From assembly GCF_002008225.1 (NCBI RefSeq), contig NZ_MRDH01000023.1:210731-274730 (forward strand): a DNA stretch of 64,000 nt. The letters are read 5' to 3'. The stretch comes from Agrobacterium salinitolerans. Lineage in GTDB: Bacteria > Pseudomonadota > Alphaproteobacteria > Rhizobiales > Rhizobiaceae. The notes beneath the pieces were generated by a model that was not told where the DNA came from, ran no database searches, and saw only the letters and a program-made list of their open reading frames with translations. Below, in pieces: positions 9,952 to 18,799 of the stretch (position 1 is the first letter of the stretch; each line of letters starts with the position of its first letter). Made by a program: the position numbers and the translations under genes.

Positions 9952-11230
9952 TTATGGCCTTCTTGAAAAGCGCGGTCATCGCATCGCTGATGCCCTGCGA
10001 CGGGCTAACTTCGAAGAACAGGCCCGGAGAAGCGCAGGACTGCATGCGCGTGCCGATTTCCGGCTGAAACGGCTTGATCCAGCTATTGTACCAGTCATTG
10101 GTCGGCAGCGGCAGGTAGGTGGTGTAGAGCACGGCGATGCGAAAACCCTTTTCTTTCAGCTTCGTGCAATATTTGACGTCGATCGGTTCCTGACAGCGGC
10201 CGCTCGTCGTTTTTTTGGTGCAGGTCGATGGCTTATAGCTATCGCCGACACCATCGGTCACGAAGAAGACGATCTTTTCCGGGCTCGCCGAACTCGCGCC
10301 CGTGCCGGAGGTGCCGATCTTGTCCCCGATCTGGGTCAGTGCCCGGTCGAAATCCGTCTGCTGGTCGTTGTTGAATCCCTGCTTGGGGATAGACATGAGA
10401 TCAACTTCAGCGGCTTTCTTCTTCGCCGTCGCCAGATCCGACGTGAGCGGTACGACCTCAAGCAGCTTCGTATCTTCGGCTTTCTCTCCAAAGGAATAGA
10501 CTGCCATGCGATATTGATTGCTGCTTTTGCGCATGGACTTCGCCGTGTCCATAAGGCTCGCTGTTGCCTTTGCGACCACATTGATGCGCGTCGTCACGCC
10601 GAGACTTTTCGCCTTGTAATAATAGCTGTTCGTATCCACGACACCGTCTTTCACGATGTGACAGGCGAAAGCACATTTGTCGCTCGTATTCGCGACCATG
10701 GTGGCAACGTCGGTTGGCGTGGCGCCGACGCCCATTGAGGGGGTGTTATCAAGAAGCACATAGAAGTCGCTGAATGTTTCCGTCTCGTATTTGGCGGTCG
10801 CCTTGCCCGAAACGGTAATGAGATCCTCCCCGAGTATCCGTGAAAGCGTCGTGTCAATGGAAGCCTTGAAGCTGACCGAGGATTCGATCGCGTTACCGTG
10901 CTTGGTCACCGACACATCCAGAGACAGAAGCTTGTAATCGGGATTGGACCGCTCATTGCTTTCAAAGAATGCGGAGGCGTCATCAGCGCCGAGCGAAATG
11001 ACGCCATCGCCCGACATTTCCTTCGCCTTTTGAACACTCGACGATGTATCGGCAACCACCGCAAGGGCTGCGGCATCCGCTGCCATCTGCAGATCGGATT
11101 TTACGGCCATGCTGTGAGTCACATCCAGCGCAACGCCGGCCGTACCGATGAGCGGCACCAAAAGCAAAGCAGTTAGAATTCCGAAATTTCCTGATCTATC
11201 CTGCCAGATATTTTTCAAATCTGCCCCCAT
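9929..11230 (-). CDS. TadG-like protein with VWA domain (copy 1)
   Basis: About 433 residues. An N-terminal pilus-type segment (LKNIWQDRSGNFGILTALLLV, then a membrane helix and LQMAADAAALAVV) is typical of the TadE/TadG family; residues ~155 onward are a von Willebrand A domain with a MIDAS-like DNTPS. Conserved cysteines occur at CAFACH, CTKK, CQEP, YC and SCASPG. I start at the ATG 11230 by alignment with the next gene; a TTG at 11281 is possible and neither has a good ribosome site. No Tad pilus genes are nearby, so the role (surface or envelope protein) is unknown. Confidence 0.75.
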   Translation of the reverse strand: MGADLKNIWQDRSGNFGILTALLLVPLIGTAGVALDVTHSMAVKSDLQMAADAAALAVVADTSSSVQKAKEMSGDGVISLGADDASAFFESNERSNPDYKLLSLDVSVTKHGNAIESSVSFKASIDTTLSRILGEDLITVSGKATAKYETETFSDFYVLLDNTPSMGVGATPTDVATMVANTSDKCAFACHIVKDGVVDTNSYYYKAKSLGVTTRINVVAKATASLMDTAKSMRKSSNQYRMAVYSFGEKAEDTKLLEVVPLTSDLATAKKKAAEVDLMSIPKQGFNNDQQTDFDRALTQIGDKIGTSGTGASSASPEKIVFFVTDGVGDSYKPSTCTKKTTSGRCQEPIDVKYCTKLKEKGFRIAVLYTTYLPLPTNDWYNSWIKPFQPEIGTRMQSCASPGLFFEVSPSQGISDAMTALFKKAITSPRLTG

Positions 11231-11359
11231 AGCGCTTTTGGAGACAGAACTTAGAAAAAGAATGTTGAAGGGCAGTTTCAAAGGATAACTAATTTTCGAT
11301 AAATCTAATTTCCTAAATAACTAAATACCGATCCAACCAGCCTTCCGCTATGCTGGTCA

Positions 11360-12688
11360 TCAGTTGGTCAGGCGTGGCGAGCTGATCGCCTTTTTAAAAA
11401 GCGCCGACATGGCCTCGCTGATGCCCTGCGAAGGACTGACCTCGAAGAACAAGCCAGGGGAGGCGCAGGCTTGCATGCGCGGGCCGATTTCCGTTTCGAA
11501 TGGTGCGATCCAATTCTTGTAGTGAGGATTATCAGGAAGCGGCAGATACGTCGTGTAAAGCACGGCGATACGGAATCCTTGTTTCTTGAGGTTGTCGCAC
11601 AGCTTGGTGTCTATGGGTTCCTGGCAGCGTCCATTCCAAATCTTTTTCTTGGTACATGCGGCCTTTGCAGCATCGGCCACGCCATCCGACACGAAGAACA
11701 GGATTTTTTCAGGTGTAGCGGAACTCGCGCCATTCCCCGATGTTCCCATCTTCGGTGTGATTCTCGTCAGTGCACGGTCGAAATTCGTATGCTGGTCGCT
11801 TTTGTAATGATGGTCTGGAACTGACATCAACTCAATTTCTTTGACCTTTTTTTTGGCCCCCTGCAAATCCGAGGTGCGCGAGACAATTTCCGGAAGGTCT
11901 TTGTTAAAAAAGGCATCCTCTGCTGTCTTTCCAAAAGTATAGACCGCAATGCGATACTGGTCGGGTCTTTTGCGAGTGTCCTCGGCAGTATCCATTAAGC
12001 TTGCGGTTGCCTTTGCGACCACGTCAATGCGCGTCGTCGCGTTTATGTAACCTCGGGCCTTCGGATCCTTGTTTCTGAGCCGGAAATAGCTGCTGTTGGG
12101 ATTGGAAGACCCGTCTGGCAATGAGAGATGGCAGGCGAACTCACAACCGAGGGCAACTTTCATCGTTTCCACATCGGCGGGCGTTGCGCCGACACCCATG
12201 GAAGGCGAGTTATCGAGCAGCAGATAGAAATCGGTATAGGTTTCCGTCTCATATTTGGCAGTTGCACTGCCGGAGACAGTCAGGAAATCCTTTCCCAGTA
12301 CTCTGGAGAGCGTTGTATTAAGCGAAGCCTTAAAACTCACTGACGATTCGATCACGGTGCCATTCTTCTTCACCTGTACATCGAGCGCCAATAGGCGATA
12401 TTCCGGGTTCCCTCGCTGATTGCTGTGAAAAAAAGCCTCAGCCTCTTCCTTTCCGACCGAAATGACGCCGTTGCTGGCCATTCGCCGTGCAGCCTCGGCA
12501 CTGGCTGAACTTTCCGCAACCACGGCCAGAGCCGCAGAGTCCGCTGCCATCTGAAGATCGGATTTCACGCTCATGGCCCGAACGACATCCAGCGCAACGC
12601 CGGCAGATCCGACGATCGGTATGATCAACAGAGCACTAAGAATTGCAAAGTTTCCAGACTTGTCCCGCCAGATGTTTTTCAAGCTCAT
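11360..12688 (-). CDS. TadG-like protein with VWA domain (copy 2)
   Basis: 442-residue paralogue of the next gene, colinear from the N-terminal LKNIW(R/Q)D(K/R)SGNF to the C-terminal SPRLT ending. The MIDAS-like motif reads DNSPS; it has an extra ~25-residue insertion near EFACHLSLPDGSSNPNSSYFRLRNKDPKARG. Same N-terminal helix plus VWA architecture, so both are probably anchored in the inner membrane with the VWA domain outside. The two genes are 130 bp apart on the same strand, a tandem duplication. GGAG directly abuts the ATG, an unusually short spacing. Function unknown. The 180 bp upstream are AT-rich without a recognisable element. Confidence 0.78.
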   Translation of the reverse strand: MSLKNIWRDKSGNFAILSALLIIPIVGSAGVALDVVRAMSVKSDLQMAADSAALAVVAESSASAEAARRMASNGVISVGKEEAEAFFHSNQRGNPEYRLLALDVQVKKNGTVIESSVSFKASLNTTLSRVLGKDFLTVSGSATAKYETETYTDFYLLLDNSPSMGVGATPADVETMKVALGCEFACHLSLPDGSSNPNSSYFRLRNKDPKARGYINATTRIDVVAKATASLMDTAEDTRKRPDQYRIAVYTFGKTAEDAFFNKDLPEIVSRTSDLQGAKKKVKEIELMSVPDHHYKSDQHTNFDRALTRITPKMGTSGNGASSATPEKILFFVSDGVADAAKAACTKKKIWNGRCQEPIDTKLCDNLKKQGFRIAVLYTTYLPLPDNPHYKNWIAPFETEIGPRMQACASPGLFFEVSPSQGISEAMSALFKKAISSPRLTN

Positions 12689-12871
12689 CTCCGAATTATC
12701 AGAATTCGGATGAGGTTTATTTGAGTGCCGTTGCGATATAGTTTATCGATATAACTAATTTACAATAAATTCGGTATTACTAATAACTATATTTAAGTAA
12801 TATATATACGACCCATGATCTGTCAGCGGAGGCCGTTGACATTTTTAGATCTTGTCCTACAAAACAATCTC

Positions 12872-12960
12872 TTCCGAGGGGAGCACCAGACGGTGCTGAG
12901 ATGGCGTTGAGCCGGACCCTTGAACCTGATCCGGGTCATGCCGGCGTAGGAACGGAACTG
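12872..12960 (+). ncRNA. TPP riboswitch (THI element)
   Basis: The conserved THI-box blocks occur in order: GGGGAGC, GCTGAGA, ACCCTTGAACCTGATCCGGG, TCATGCCGGCGTAGGAA. It heads the thiamine salvage operon starting ~80-135 bp downstream. The riboswitch class binds thiamine pyrophosphate and lowers expression when TPP is plentiful. Confidence 0.95.
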
Positions 12961-12962
12961 TC

Positions 12963-12990
12963 GCGCCCAAGGGGCGCCGCCCTTTCTCTT
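12963..12990 (+). terminator. Possible riboswitch expression platform
   Basis: GCGCCC and GGGCGC form a 6-bp stem (12963-12977, loop AAG) directly after the aptamer, followed by a pyrimidine-rich CCCTTTCTCTTCTTC run. It could act as a weak terminator; alternatively control is exerted on the ribosome site near 13026. Confidence 0.4.
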
Positions 12991-13039
12991 CTTCGCTTTG
13001 CCTGATCTCCGAGATTGCCACATCTGGAGACGAGTGACG

Positions 13040-13084
13040 ATGCTGAAACCTTCCGCCCTTCGCACACGGTGCGTCTGCGTCTGA
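13040..13084 (+). CDS. 14-codon leader ORF upstream of thiX
   Basis: ATG at 13040 preceded by GGAG at 10 nt encodes MLKPSALRTRCVCV. Its TGA stop (13082-13084) overlaps the GAGG ribosome site (13083-13086) of thiX, whose ATG is at 13095, so ribosomes finishing the leader would arrive at the thiX start. It lies between the riboswitch and the operon. Too short for homology judgement; the coupling geometry is the only evidence. Confidence 0.4.
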   Translation: MLKPSALRTRCVCV

Positions 13085-13094
13085 GGTCCGGCTC

Positions 13095-13880
13095 ATGCGT
13101 GCCACCCATGCACTGAACGGAGTCGGTCTTCTGCTGGTTTTCTGGCAGGCGGGAACGTGGCTGTTTTCACCGCCCCGCTATATCCTGCCATCGCCCGCCG
13201 ATGTCGCTGGCGCGTTCTGGCGTCAGCCGGGCTTCCTGTTCGGGCAGGCACTGGTAACGCTCGGCGAAATGGCCCTCGGGCTTGTGGCGGGCGTCGCCGG
13301 CGGCATTGTCGTCGCTTTCACCATTGCCGCCATCCCGCGCCTCGGCCGCCTCGTCTGGCCCATGGTTCTGGTGTTGCAAGCCTTTCCGGTCTTCGTGCTC
13401 GCCCCCATCCTCGTCCTCTGGTTCGGTTTCGGCATGGCTTCGAAAGTGGTCATGACGGCTATCATCATATTCTTCCCCGTCGCCTCCGCTTTCACGGATG
13501 GCCTTAACCGCACCGATCGCGCCATCCTCGACGCCGCCTCGCTGACTGAGGCGAGCCACTGGCAGATCCTTACCCGGTTGCGTGCGCCGCTGGCGTTGCC
13601 CTCGCTGATTTCAGGCCTCAGGCTCGCCGCGCCGCTTGCCCCGCTCGGCGCCGTCATCGGCGAATGGGTGGGCGCATCGGCCGGGCTCGGGTTTGTGATG
13701 ATCCAGTCCAATGCCCGCATGCAGACCGACACCATGTTCGCCGCCATGACCATTCTGGCCGTCATGGCGGTGCTGCTGCGGCTCGTCGTCGACTTATCGA
13801 CAGCCCATCTGGCTCCCTGGGCCAAGGAAACAGAACACACCATTCCTTTCAGATACTTGCGGAGACTTTCGGCACCATGA
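13095..13880 (+). CDS. thiX: ThiX-like ABC permease for thiamine precursor
   Basis: 261-residue SsuC/TauC-type permease with ~6 membrane helices and the EAA-type loop EASHWQILTRLRAPLALPSL. First full gene of the TPP-riboswitch operon; it overlaps thiY by ATGA. In the ThiXYZ family the permease imports formylaminopyrimidine-type HMP precursors. No thiZ ATPase gene is present in this operon. Confidence 0.82.
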   Translation: MRATHALNGVGLLLVFWQAGTWLFSPPRYILPSPADVAGAFWRQPGFLFGQALVTLGEMALGLVAGVAGGIVVAFTIAAIPRLGRLVWPMVLVLQAFPVFVLAPILVLWFGFGMASKVVMTAIIIFFPVASAFTDGLNRTDRAILDAASLTEASHWQILTRLRAPLALPSLISGLRLAAPLAPLGAVIGEWVGASAGLGFVMIQSNARMQTDTMFAAMTILAVMAVLLRLVVDLSTAHLAPWAKETEHTIPFRYLRRLSAP

Positions 13881-14827
13881 AACGAACTCTTCTTTCCCTC
13901 GTCGTCGCAGCGGCAAGCGTACTAGCACCCATGCAATCTGAGGCGGCCGACAAGCTCACCATATTGCTCGAATGGTTCGTGAACCCGGATCATGCGCCGA
14001 TGGTGGTCGCCAGGGAACGCGGCCTGTTTGCCGATGCCGGGCTGGAGGTGGAACTGGTTCCGCCCGCAGACCCCTCCGCCGTGCCGCGCCTCGTCTCGGC
14101 AAAGCAGGCCGATATCGGTGTGCATTACCAGCCGAACCTCTATCTCGATCACGACGCCGGCCTGCCGCTCGTGCGTTTCGGTACGCTGGTCGAAACCCCG
14201 CTCAACACTGTCACCGTTTTGGCCGATGGTCCGATCAAGAGCCTGAAGGACCTGAAAGGCAAGAAGGTCGGCTTTTCCGTTTCCGGCTTCGAAGACGCCA
14301 TGCTGAAGCGCATGCTGGAAAAGGACGGGCTGACGAAGGACGATGTCGAACTCGTCAACGTCAACTTCTCGCTCTCGCCGTCGCTGATCGCCGGCAAGGT
14401 GGATGCCACGCTGGGTGGCTTCCGCAATTTCGAGCTGACGCAGATGAAGCTAGAGGGACATGAAGGCCGCTCCTTCTTCCCGGAGGAACATGGCGTGCCG
14501 GCCTATGACGAGCTGATCTTCGTCACCCATCGCGATCTCGTAAAAGACGGCCGCCTGCCGCGTTTCCTCTCCGCGGTGGAACAGGCAGCGATCTTCATCA
14601 CCAACCACCCGCAGGAAGCCTGGCAGCTTTTCATCAAGGCCTATCCGAACCTTGATGACGCGCTGAACAAACAGGCCTTCTTCGATACGCTGCCGCGCTT
14701 CGCCAAGCGCCCCGCCGCACTCGACCGCGCGCGTTACGCCCGTTTCGGGGCTTTCATGCAGGAGATGCAACTGATCAAGCAGGCGCCGGCGGCGGACGAC
14801 ATTGCCGTGGAACTGCAACAGCCATGA
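13877..14827 (+). CDS. thiY: ThiY-like periplasmic pyrimidine-precursor binding protein
   Basis: 316-residue NMT1/THI5-type binding protein with a signal peptide (residues 1-23, ending SEAA) and the typical opening LTILLEWFVNPDHAPMVVARERGLF, then KQADIGVHYQ and LKGKKVGFS. Binds the HMP precursor for ThiX-mediated import. Start at 13877 gives an ATGA overlap with thiX; its stop overlaps the thiM start in the same way. Confidence 0.85.
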   Translation: MKRTLLSLVVAAASVLAPMQSEAADKLTILLEWFVNPDHAPMVVARERGLFADAGLEVELVPPADPSAVPRLVSAKQADIGVHYQPNLYLDHDAGLPLVRFGTLVETPLNTVTVLADGPIKSLKDLKGKKVGFSVSGFEDAMLKRMLEKDGLTKDDVELVNVNFSLSPSLIAGKVDATLGGFRNFELTQMKLEGHEGRSFFPEEHGVPAYDELIFVTHRDLVKDGRLPRFLSAVEQAAIFITNHPQEAWQLFIKAYPNLDDALNKQAFFDTLPRFAKRPAALDRARYARFGAFMQEMQLIKQAPAADDIAVELQQP

Positions 14828-15558
14828 CCAGGACTTATCCGACAGCAACAAAGGCCGCCGACATACTGGAGCGCGTGCGCAACACGCGCCCGCGTGTGCA
14901 TTGCCTGATGAACACCGTGGTGCAGAAATTCACCGCAGACGGCATCACCGTCGTCGGTGGCATTCCTTCCATGACCACCTCGCTCGAGGAAATCGAGAGT
15001 TTCGTGGCCAAGGCAGATGCGCTGACTGTCAATCTCGGCACGCTGGATGCCGAACGGCGCAAGGTCATCCGGCTGGCGATCGAGATCGCCAACGCATCCG
15101 GCAAGCCGTGGATCGTCGACCCCGTGCATTGCGACTACTCACCGTCGCGGCTGGAGTTCGCGCGCGAACTCATCGCACTTTCCCCGACTATCGTGCGCGG
15201 TAATCACGCCGAAATGAGCCTGATCGGCGATGTGCCTGATGTGGTGAGGATCGAGACCGGGCCTGTGGATCACCTCAGCGACACAACCCGCAGCGTCAGG
15301 ATCGTCAACGGCCATCCGTGGATGGCGAAGGTGACGGGAACGGGCTGCCTTTCGGGCGGCGTCATCGCCGCCTTCATGGCGGTGGAAAAGGACGCGTTGA
15401 CAGCGGCCGCCGCCGCCCTTGCGGTCACCGGCGTCTCCGCCGAACTTGCGGCCAAGCACGCCGGAGGCCCCGGCACCTTCGAACCGGCGTTTCTGGATGC
15501 GCTTTCCGAGATTTCCGCCGGGGACGTCACAAATCACGCGAGGATAGAGCATGAATAA
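14824..15558 (+). CDS. thiM: ThiM, hydroxyethylthiazole kinase
   Basis: 244-residue ribokinase-like kinase: HCLMNTVVQKFTADGITVVGGIPSM at the thiazole site, VRGNHAEM, and the ATP/catalytic loop VTGTGCLSGG near residues 171-180. Phosphorylates 4-methyl-5-(2-hydroxyethyl)thiazole for salvage. Slightly shorter than the usual ~265 residues but complete. Overlaps thiY and thiE. Confidence 0.93.
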   Translation: MTRTYPTATKAADILERVRNTRPRVHCLMNTVVQKFTADGITVVGGIPSMTTSLEEIESFVAKADALTVNLGTLDAERRKVIRLAIEIANASGKPWIVDPVHCDYSPSRLEFARELIALSPTIVRGNHAEMSLIGDVPDVVRIETGPVDHLSDTTRSVRIVNGHPWMAKVTGTGCLSGGVIAAFMAVEKDALTAAAAALAVTGVSAELAAKHAGGPGTFEPAFLDALSEISAGDVTNHARIEHE

Positions 15559-16213
15559 GGTTGATTACCGCCTCAACGCGCTGGTCGACGCTAGCCTTAG
15601 CGATGTCGCGCCGCTGCCGGAGCTTGCTCTGGCAGCCGCACTCAATGGCGCGACTATTCTGCAATATCGCGACAAGCACGGCTCGACGCGGGAGATGATC
15701 GAAAACGCCCGCGCCATTCATGAGGCCATCGCCGGCACCGGCGTGCCGCTGGTCATCAACGACCGGGTGGATGTGGCCCTCGCGTCGGGCGCCGATGGAG
15801 TACATCTCGGCGCCGACGACATGGACGCCAAAACCGCAAGGCGCATTCTCGGCGAAAAGGCGATCGTCGGCCTCACCGTCAAAAATCGCACCGATGCCGA
15901 ACGGGCAGCCTCAATGTCCGTCGATTATGCTTGCATCGGCGGCGTGTTCGAAACCGTTTCCAAGGTCAATCCGGACAAGCCGGTCGGCATAGACGGTTTT
16001 ACCACGCTGCGCGCCCTTTTGAAGGAGTGGAGGCCGGATATGCCGGTGGGCGCTATCGCCGGAATCGATCTTGCGCGTGTGCCGTCCGTCATCGAGGCGG
16101 GCGCAGATGGTGTCGCGGTCATTTCCGCCATTTTCCGCGCGGGCAATATTGCCAGCGCGACCAAGGACTTCCGCTCCGAAATTGACGCCACGCTGAAAGC
16201 GAGACAGCCATGA
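15551..16213 (+). CDS. thiE: ThiE, thiamine-phosphate synthase
   Basis: 220-residue TIM-barrel enzyme joining HMP-PP and thiazole phosphate. Family motifs: LQYRDKHGSTREMI, VPLVINDRVDVAL, GADGVHLGADD, and the C-terminal AIAGIDLARVPSVIEAGADGVAVISAIF phosphate-binding end. Overlaps thiM by 8 nt and thiD by 4 nt. Confidence 0.94.
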   Translation: MNKVDYRLNALVDASLSDVAPLPELALAAALNGATILQYRDKHGSTREMIENARAIHEAIAGTGVPLVINDRVDVALASGADGVHLGADDMDAKTARRILGEKAIVGLTVKNRTDAERAASMSVDYACIGGVFETVSKVNPDKPVGIDGFTTLRALLKEWRPDMPVGAIAGIDLARVPSVIEAGADGVAVISAIFRAGNIASATKDFRSEIDATLKARQP

Positions 16214-17007
16214 CAGCCATTGCATTGACCATTGCCGGTTCCGACAGCGGCGGCGGCGCAGGTATTCAGGCGGATATCAAGACCTTCTCCGCACTCGGCG
16301 CCTATGCCGCCAGCGTCATCACTGCCATCACCGCCCAGAACACCAAAGGCGTGACGACGGTCGAGGATGTTTCGGTCGCCACCATTATTGCGCAGATGGA
16401 TGCGGTATTATCCGATCTCGCCGTCAATGCGGTGAAGATCGGCATGGTATCGCGGATCGAAACCATCGCCGCCATCGCGGAACGGCTCCGGCGGCAATCG
16501 CAGCCGGTGGTGCTGGACCCGGTCATGGTAGCGACCTCCGGTGACAGGCTGCTGCATGAAGACGCCATCGAGACATTGCGGCGCGACTTGCTGCCGCTCG
16601 CGACCATCGTTACGCCGAACCTGCCGGAAGCGGCGCTGCTGACCGGGACCTCCATGGCGAAGACGGATACCGAGATCGCCCAGCAGGCTGAATTGATCCT
16701 GAAGGCGGGCACAAAAGCCGTGCTCATCAAGGGCGGCCATGGTGATGGGCCTGAGAGCACGGATTATCTGTTTGCAGATGGCGCCATGCAGGCGCTTTCC
16801 GCGCCGAGGGTCGAGACGAAAAACGACCACGGCACCGGCTGCACACTGGCGGCGGCGATTACGGCTCATCTTGCAAAGGGATATGAGTTAAGGGAGGCGG
16901 TTGAGCTTTCGAAGGATTATCTGAATGGGGCGCTCGATGCCGGGCGGGGCCTTGCTGTTGGGCACGGGCGGGGGCCAGTGCATCATTTTTATCGGTGGTG
17001 GGGGTAG
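16210..17007 (+). CDS. thiD: ThiD, hydroxymethylpyrimidine (phosphate) kinase
   Basis: 265-residue ribokinase-fold enzyme: IAGSDSGGGAGIQADIKTFSALGAYA at the N-terminus, VLDPVMVATSGD, TPNLPEAALLTG, and NDHGTGCTLAAAI near residues 211-223 as the ATP site. Converts HMP to HMP-PP. Last gene of the operon, ending 32 nt from the convergent dadR gene; no clear terminator is visible between them. Confidence 0.94.
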   Translation: MTAIALTIAGSDSGGGAGIQADIKTFSALGAYAASVITAITAQNTKGVTTVEDVSVATIIAQMDAVLSDLAVNAVKIGMVSRIETIAAIAERLRRQSQPVVLDPVMVATSGDRLLHEDAIETLRRDLLPLATIVTPNLPEAALLTGTSMAKTDTEIAQQAELILKAGTKAVLIKGGHGDGPESTDYLFADGAMQALSAPRVETKNDHGTGCTLAAAITAHLAKGYELREAVELSKDYLNGALDAGRGLAVGHGRGPVHHFYRWWG

Positions 17008-17039
17008 TGACGCGAGGACAGAGGGGGTGGCCGCATACA

Positions 17040-17498
17040 CTACCGCGCCTTCGGCGTCGCCAGCACATTCCGGATCGCAAAGCTCGAATGAATGCGCGAA
17101 ACCCCTGGCAGTTTCGATAGGATTTCCTTGTGAATCCGCTCGAAATCCCCCGCACTTTCCGCCTCGCAGCGCAGGAAATAATCCGATCCTCCTGTCATCA
17201 GATAACATTCGCGGATTTCCGGATATCGCCGCACCGCATTTTCGAAACGGTTGAGAAAATCCTCCGTCTGGCGGTCGAGCGTAATCTGCACGATGACCGA
17301 AATCACCTCGCCGCCAGCAAGGCCGCTGGTCAGCGCCGTATAACCGCGGATGATCCCTTCCCGCTCGAGAATATCGACGCGGCGAAGGCAGGCGGACGCA
17401 GATAGCCCGACTTCTGCTGCCAGTTTCGCATTGCTGATGCGGGCATTGAGCCGAAGCAGACGGATGATATGGCGGTCAGTCGCATCGAGTGACGACAT
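17040..17498 (-). CDS. dadR: Lrp/AsnC-family regulator, probable DadR
   Basis: 152-residue Lrp-type regulator: helix-turn-helix DRHIIRLLRLNARISNAKLAAEVGLSASACLRRVDILEREGII at residues ~7-50 and a RAM effector domain (VIVQITL, CYLMTGGSDYFLRC). The ATG at 17498 matches the canonical start of the family; upstream in-frame sequence is intergenic. Divergent from dadX-dadA, which it most likely activates in response to alanine. Confidence 0.85.
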   Translation of the reverse strand: MSSLDATDRHIIRLLRLNARISNAKLAAEVGLSASACLRRVDILEREGIIRGYTALTSGLAGGEVISVIVQITLDRQTEDFLNRFENAVRRYPEIRECYLMTGGSDYFLRCEAESAGDFERIHKEILSKLPGVSRIHSSFAIRNVLATPKAR

Positions 17499-17592
17499 AG
17501 GAAATTCCAATAATGAGAGTAAAATTGCTCTATTATGTAATTTGTCGCATATTATTCGAACAATCGCCAAGAAATTCGACAATCGTTGCAAT

Positions 17593-17617
17593 ACCCTCAT
17601 GGGATAAAAATGAGGGT
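17593..17617 (+). promoter_or_regulatory. Hairpin sequestering the dadX ribosome site
   Basis: ACCCTCAT (17593-17600) pairs perfectly with ATGAGGGT (17610-17617) across a 9-nt loop. The 3' arm contains the GAGGG Shine-Dalgarno (17612-17616) that serves the dadX ATG at 17626. Regulatory meaning is inference. The 127-bp dadR-dadX spacer is otherwise AT-rich, as Lrp targets often are. Confidence 0.5.
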
Positions 17618-17625
17618 GAACGACC

Positions 17626-18792
17626 ATGGACATGCAGATCAGCCGCCAGCAGGCAGCCGGTGGTGCAAGCGGCCAGCTGACCATCGATCTCGGCGCATTG
17701 CGGGACAACTACCTTAGCCTTGCCGCCCTGGCCCCCGCATCGCAAACGGCGGCGGTCGTGAAGGCCGATGCCTATGGCCTCGGCGCGGATATCGTCTCGC
17801 AGACCCTGTTCGAGGCGGGTTGCCGGAATTTTTTCGTCGCCCACATCGACGAGGCGCCGGCACTCAGGATCCGACTTTCGGCAGAAGCGCAGATTTTTGT
17901 CCTCAATGGTCTACAGCCCGGCAACGAGACCTCCTGCGCCGCCATGGCCATCACACCGGTTCTGAACTCGCTGGAACAGATCGCCCAATGGTCAGGCCAT
18001 GCCAGAAAGCTCGGCAAGACACTCACCGCCGCCGTCCAGATCGATACCGGCATGTGCCGCCTTGGGCTCTCGCCCGGGGAGCTTGAAATCCTCTCCGCCG
18101 AGCCGCAGCTGCTCGATGGAATTGAGATCGCTTTCGTCATGAGCCATCTCGCCTGCGCCGACGAGCCCGATCATGCCTCGAATGCAGCACAGCTTGCCGT
18201 GATGCGCAAGGCCGCCACAGCTTTTCCCGAGACGCCGGTCTGTTTTTCCAATTCGGGCGGTATTTTTCTCGGCAACGACTATCATAATGCTTTGCTGCGT
18301 CCCGGCATCGCGCTTTATGGCGGCGCGCCTTCCGCTGCCGGCCCCAACCCGATGAAGCCGGTCGTCCGTCTCGATCTCGCCGTCATCCAGACCCGCACCG
18401 TTCCCGCCGGCTCACTCGTCGGTTACGGCGGCTCTTTCACGGCGAGCGGTCCGACACGGCTGGCGACAATCGCTGCCGGTTATGCCGATGGCTTGCCGCG
18501 CTCGCTCAGCAATCGCGGCGCGGCGTGGTATAATGGCGTGCGTCTGCCGATTGTCGGGCGCGTTTCGATGGATAGCATCATTCTCGACATATCCGCCCTG
18601 CCCGAAGGGGCATTGACCCAGGGCAGCCTTGTGCAGATGATCGGGCCGGACCAGACACTGGAAGACATTGCCGAGGATGCGGGCACGATTGCCTATGAAA
18701 TCCTGACCGGCCTCGGCCGCCGTTACCGCCGCAGCTATATTCAGCCGGGCATAACCCCGACAACCGCTTCAATATCAGCCAATCACAAGTGA
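17626..18792 (+). CDS. dadX: DadX, catabolic alanine racemase
   Basis: 388-residue fold type III PLP enzyme. The PLP lysine is Lys46 in [10 protein letters not shown]; the C-terminal domain has VGYGGSFTA carrying the second catalytic tyrosine, followed by [14 protein letters not shown] and VGRVSMDS. Interconverts L- and D-alanine. Followed 8 nt later by dadA and divergent from dadR, so the assignment to the catabolic (DadX) rather than biosynthetic (Alr) racemase rests on context. The ATG at 17626 has GAGGG 9 nt upstream, within a hairpin. Confidence 0.9.
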   Translation: MDMQISRQQAAGGASGQLTIDLGALRDNYLSLAALAPASQTAAVVKADAYGLGADIVSQTLFEAGCRNFFVAHIDEAPALRIRLSAEAQIFVLNGLQPGNETSCAAMAITPVLNSLEQIAQWSGHARKLGKTLTAAVQIDTGMCRLGLSPGELEILSAEPQLLDGIEIAFVMSHLACADEPDHASNAAQLAVMRKAATAFPETPVCFSNSGGIFLGNDYHNALLRPGIALYGGAPSAAGPNPMKPVVRLDLAVIQTRTVPAGSLVGYGGSFTASGPTRLATIAAGYADGLPRSLSNRGAAWYNGVRLPIVGRVSMDSIILDISALPEGALTQGSLVQMIGPDQTLEDIAEDAGTIAYEILTGLGRRYRRSYIQPGITPTTASISANHK

Positions 18793-18799
18793 GACGATC

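Noticed and set aside
12689..13094. Remnant of a thiZ ATPase between the riboswitch and thiX
   Set aside because: No Walker A, signature or Walker B motif was seen in any frame of this stretch.
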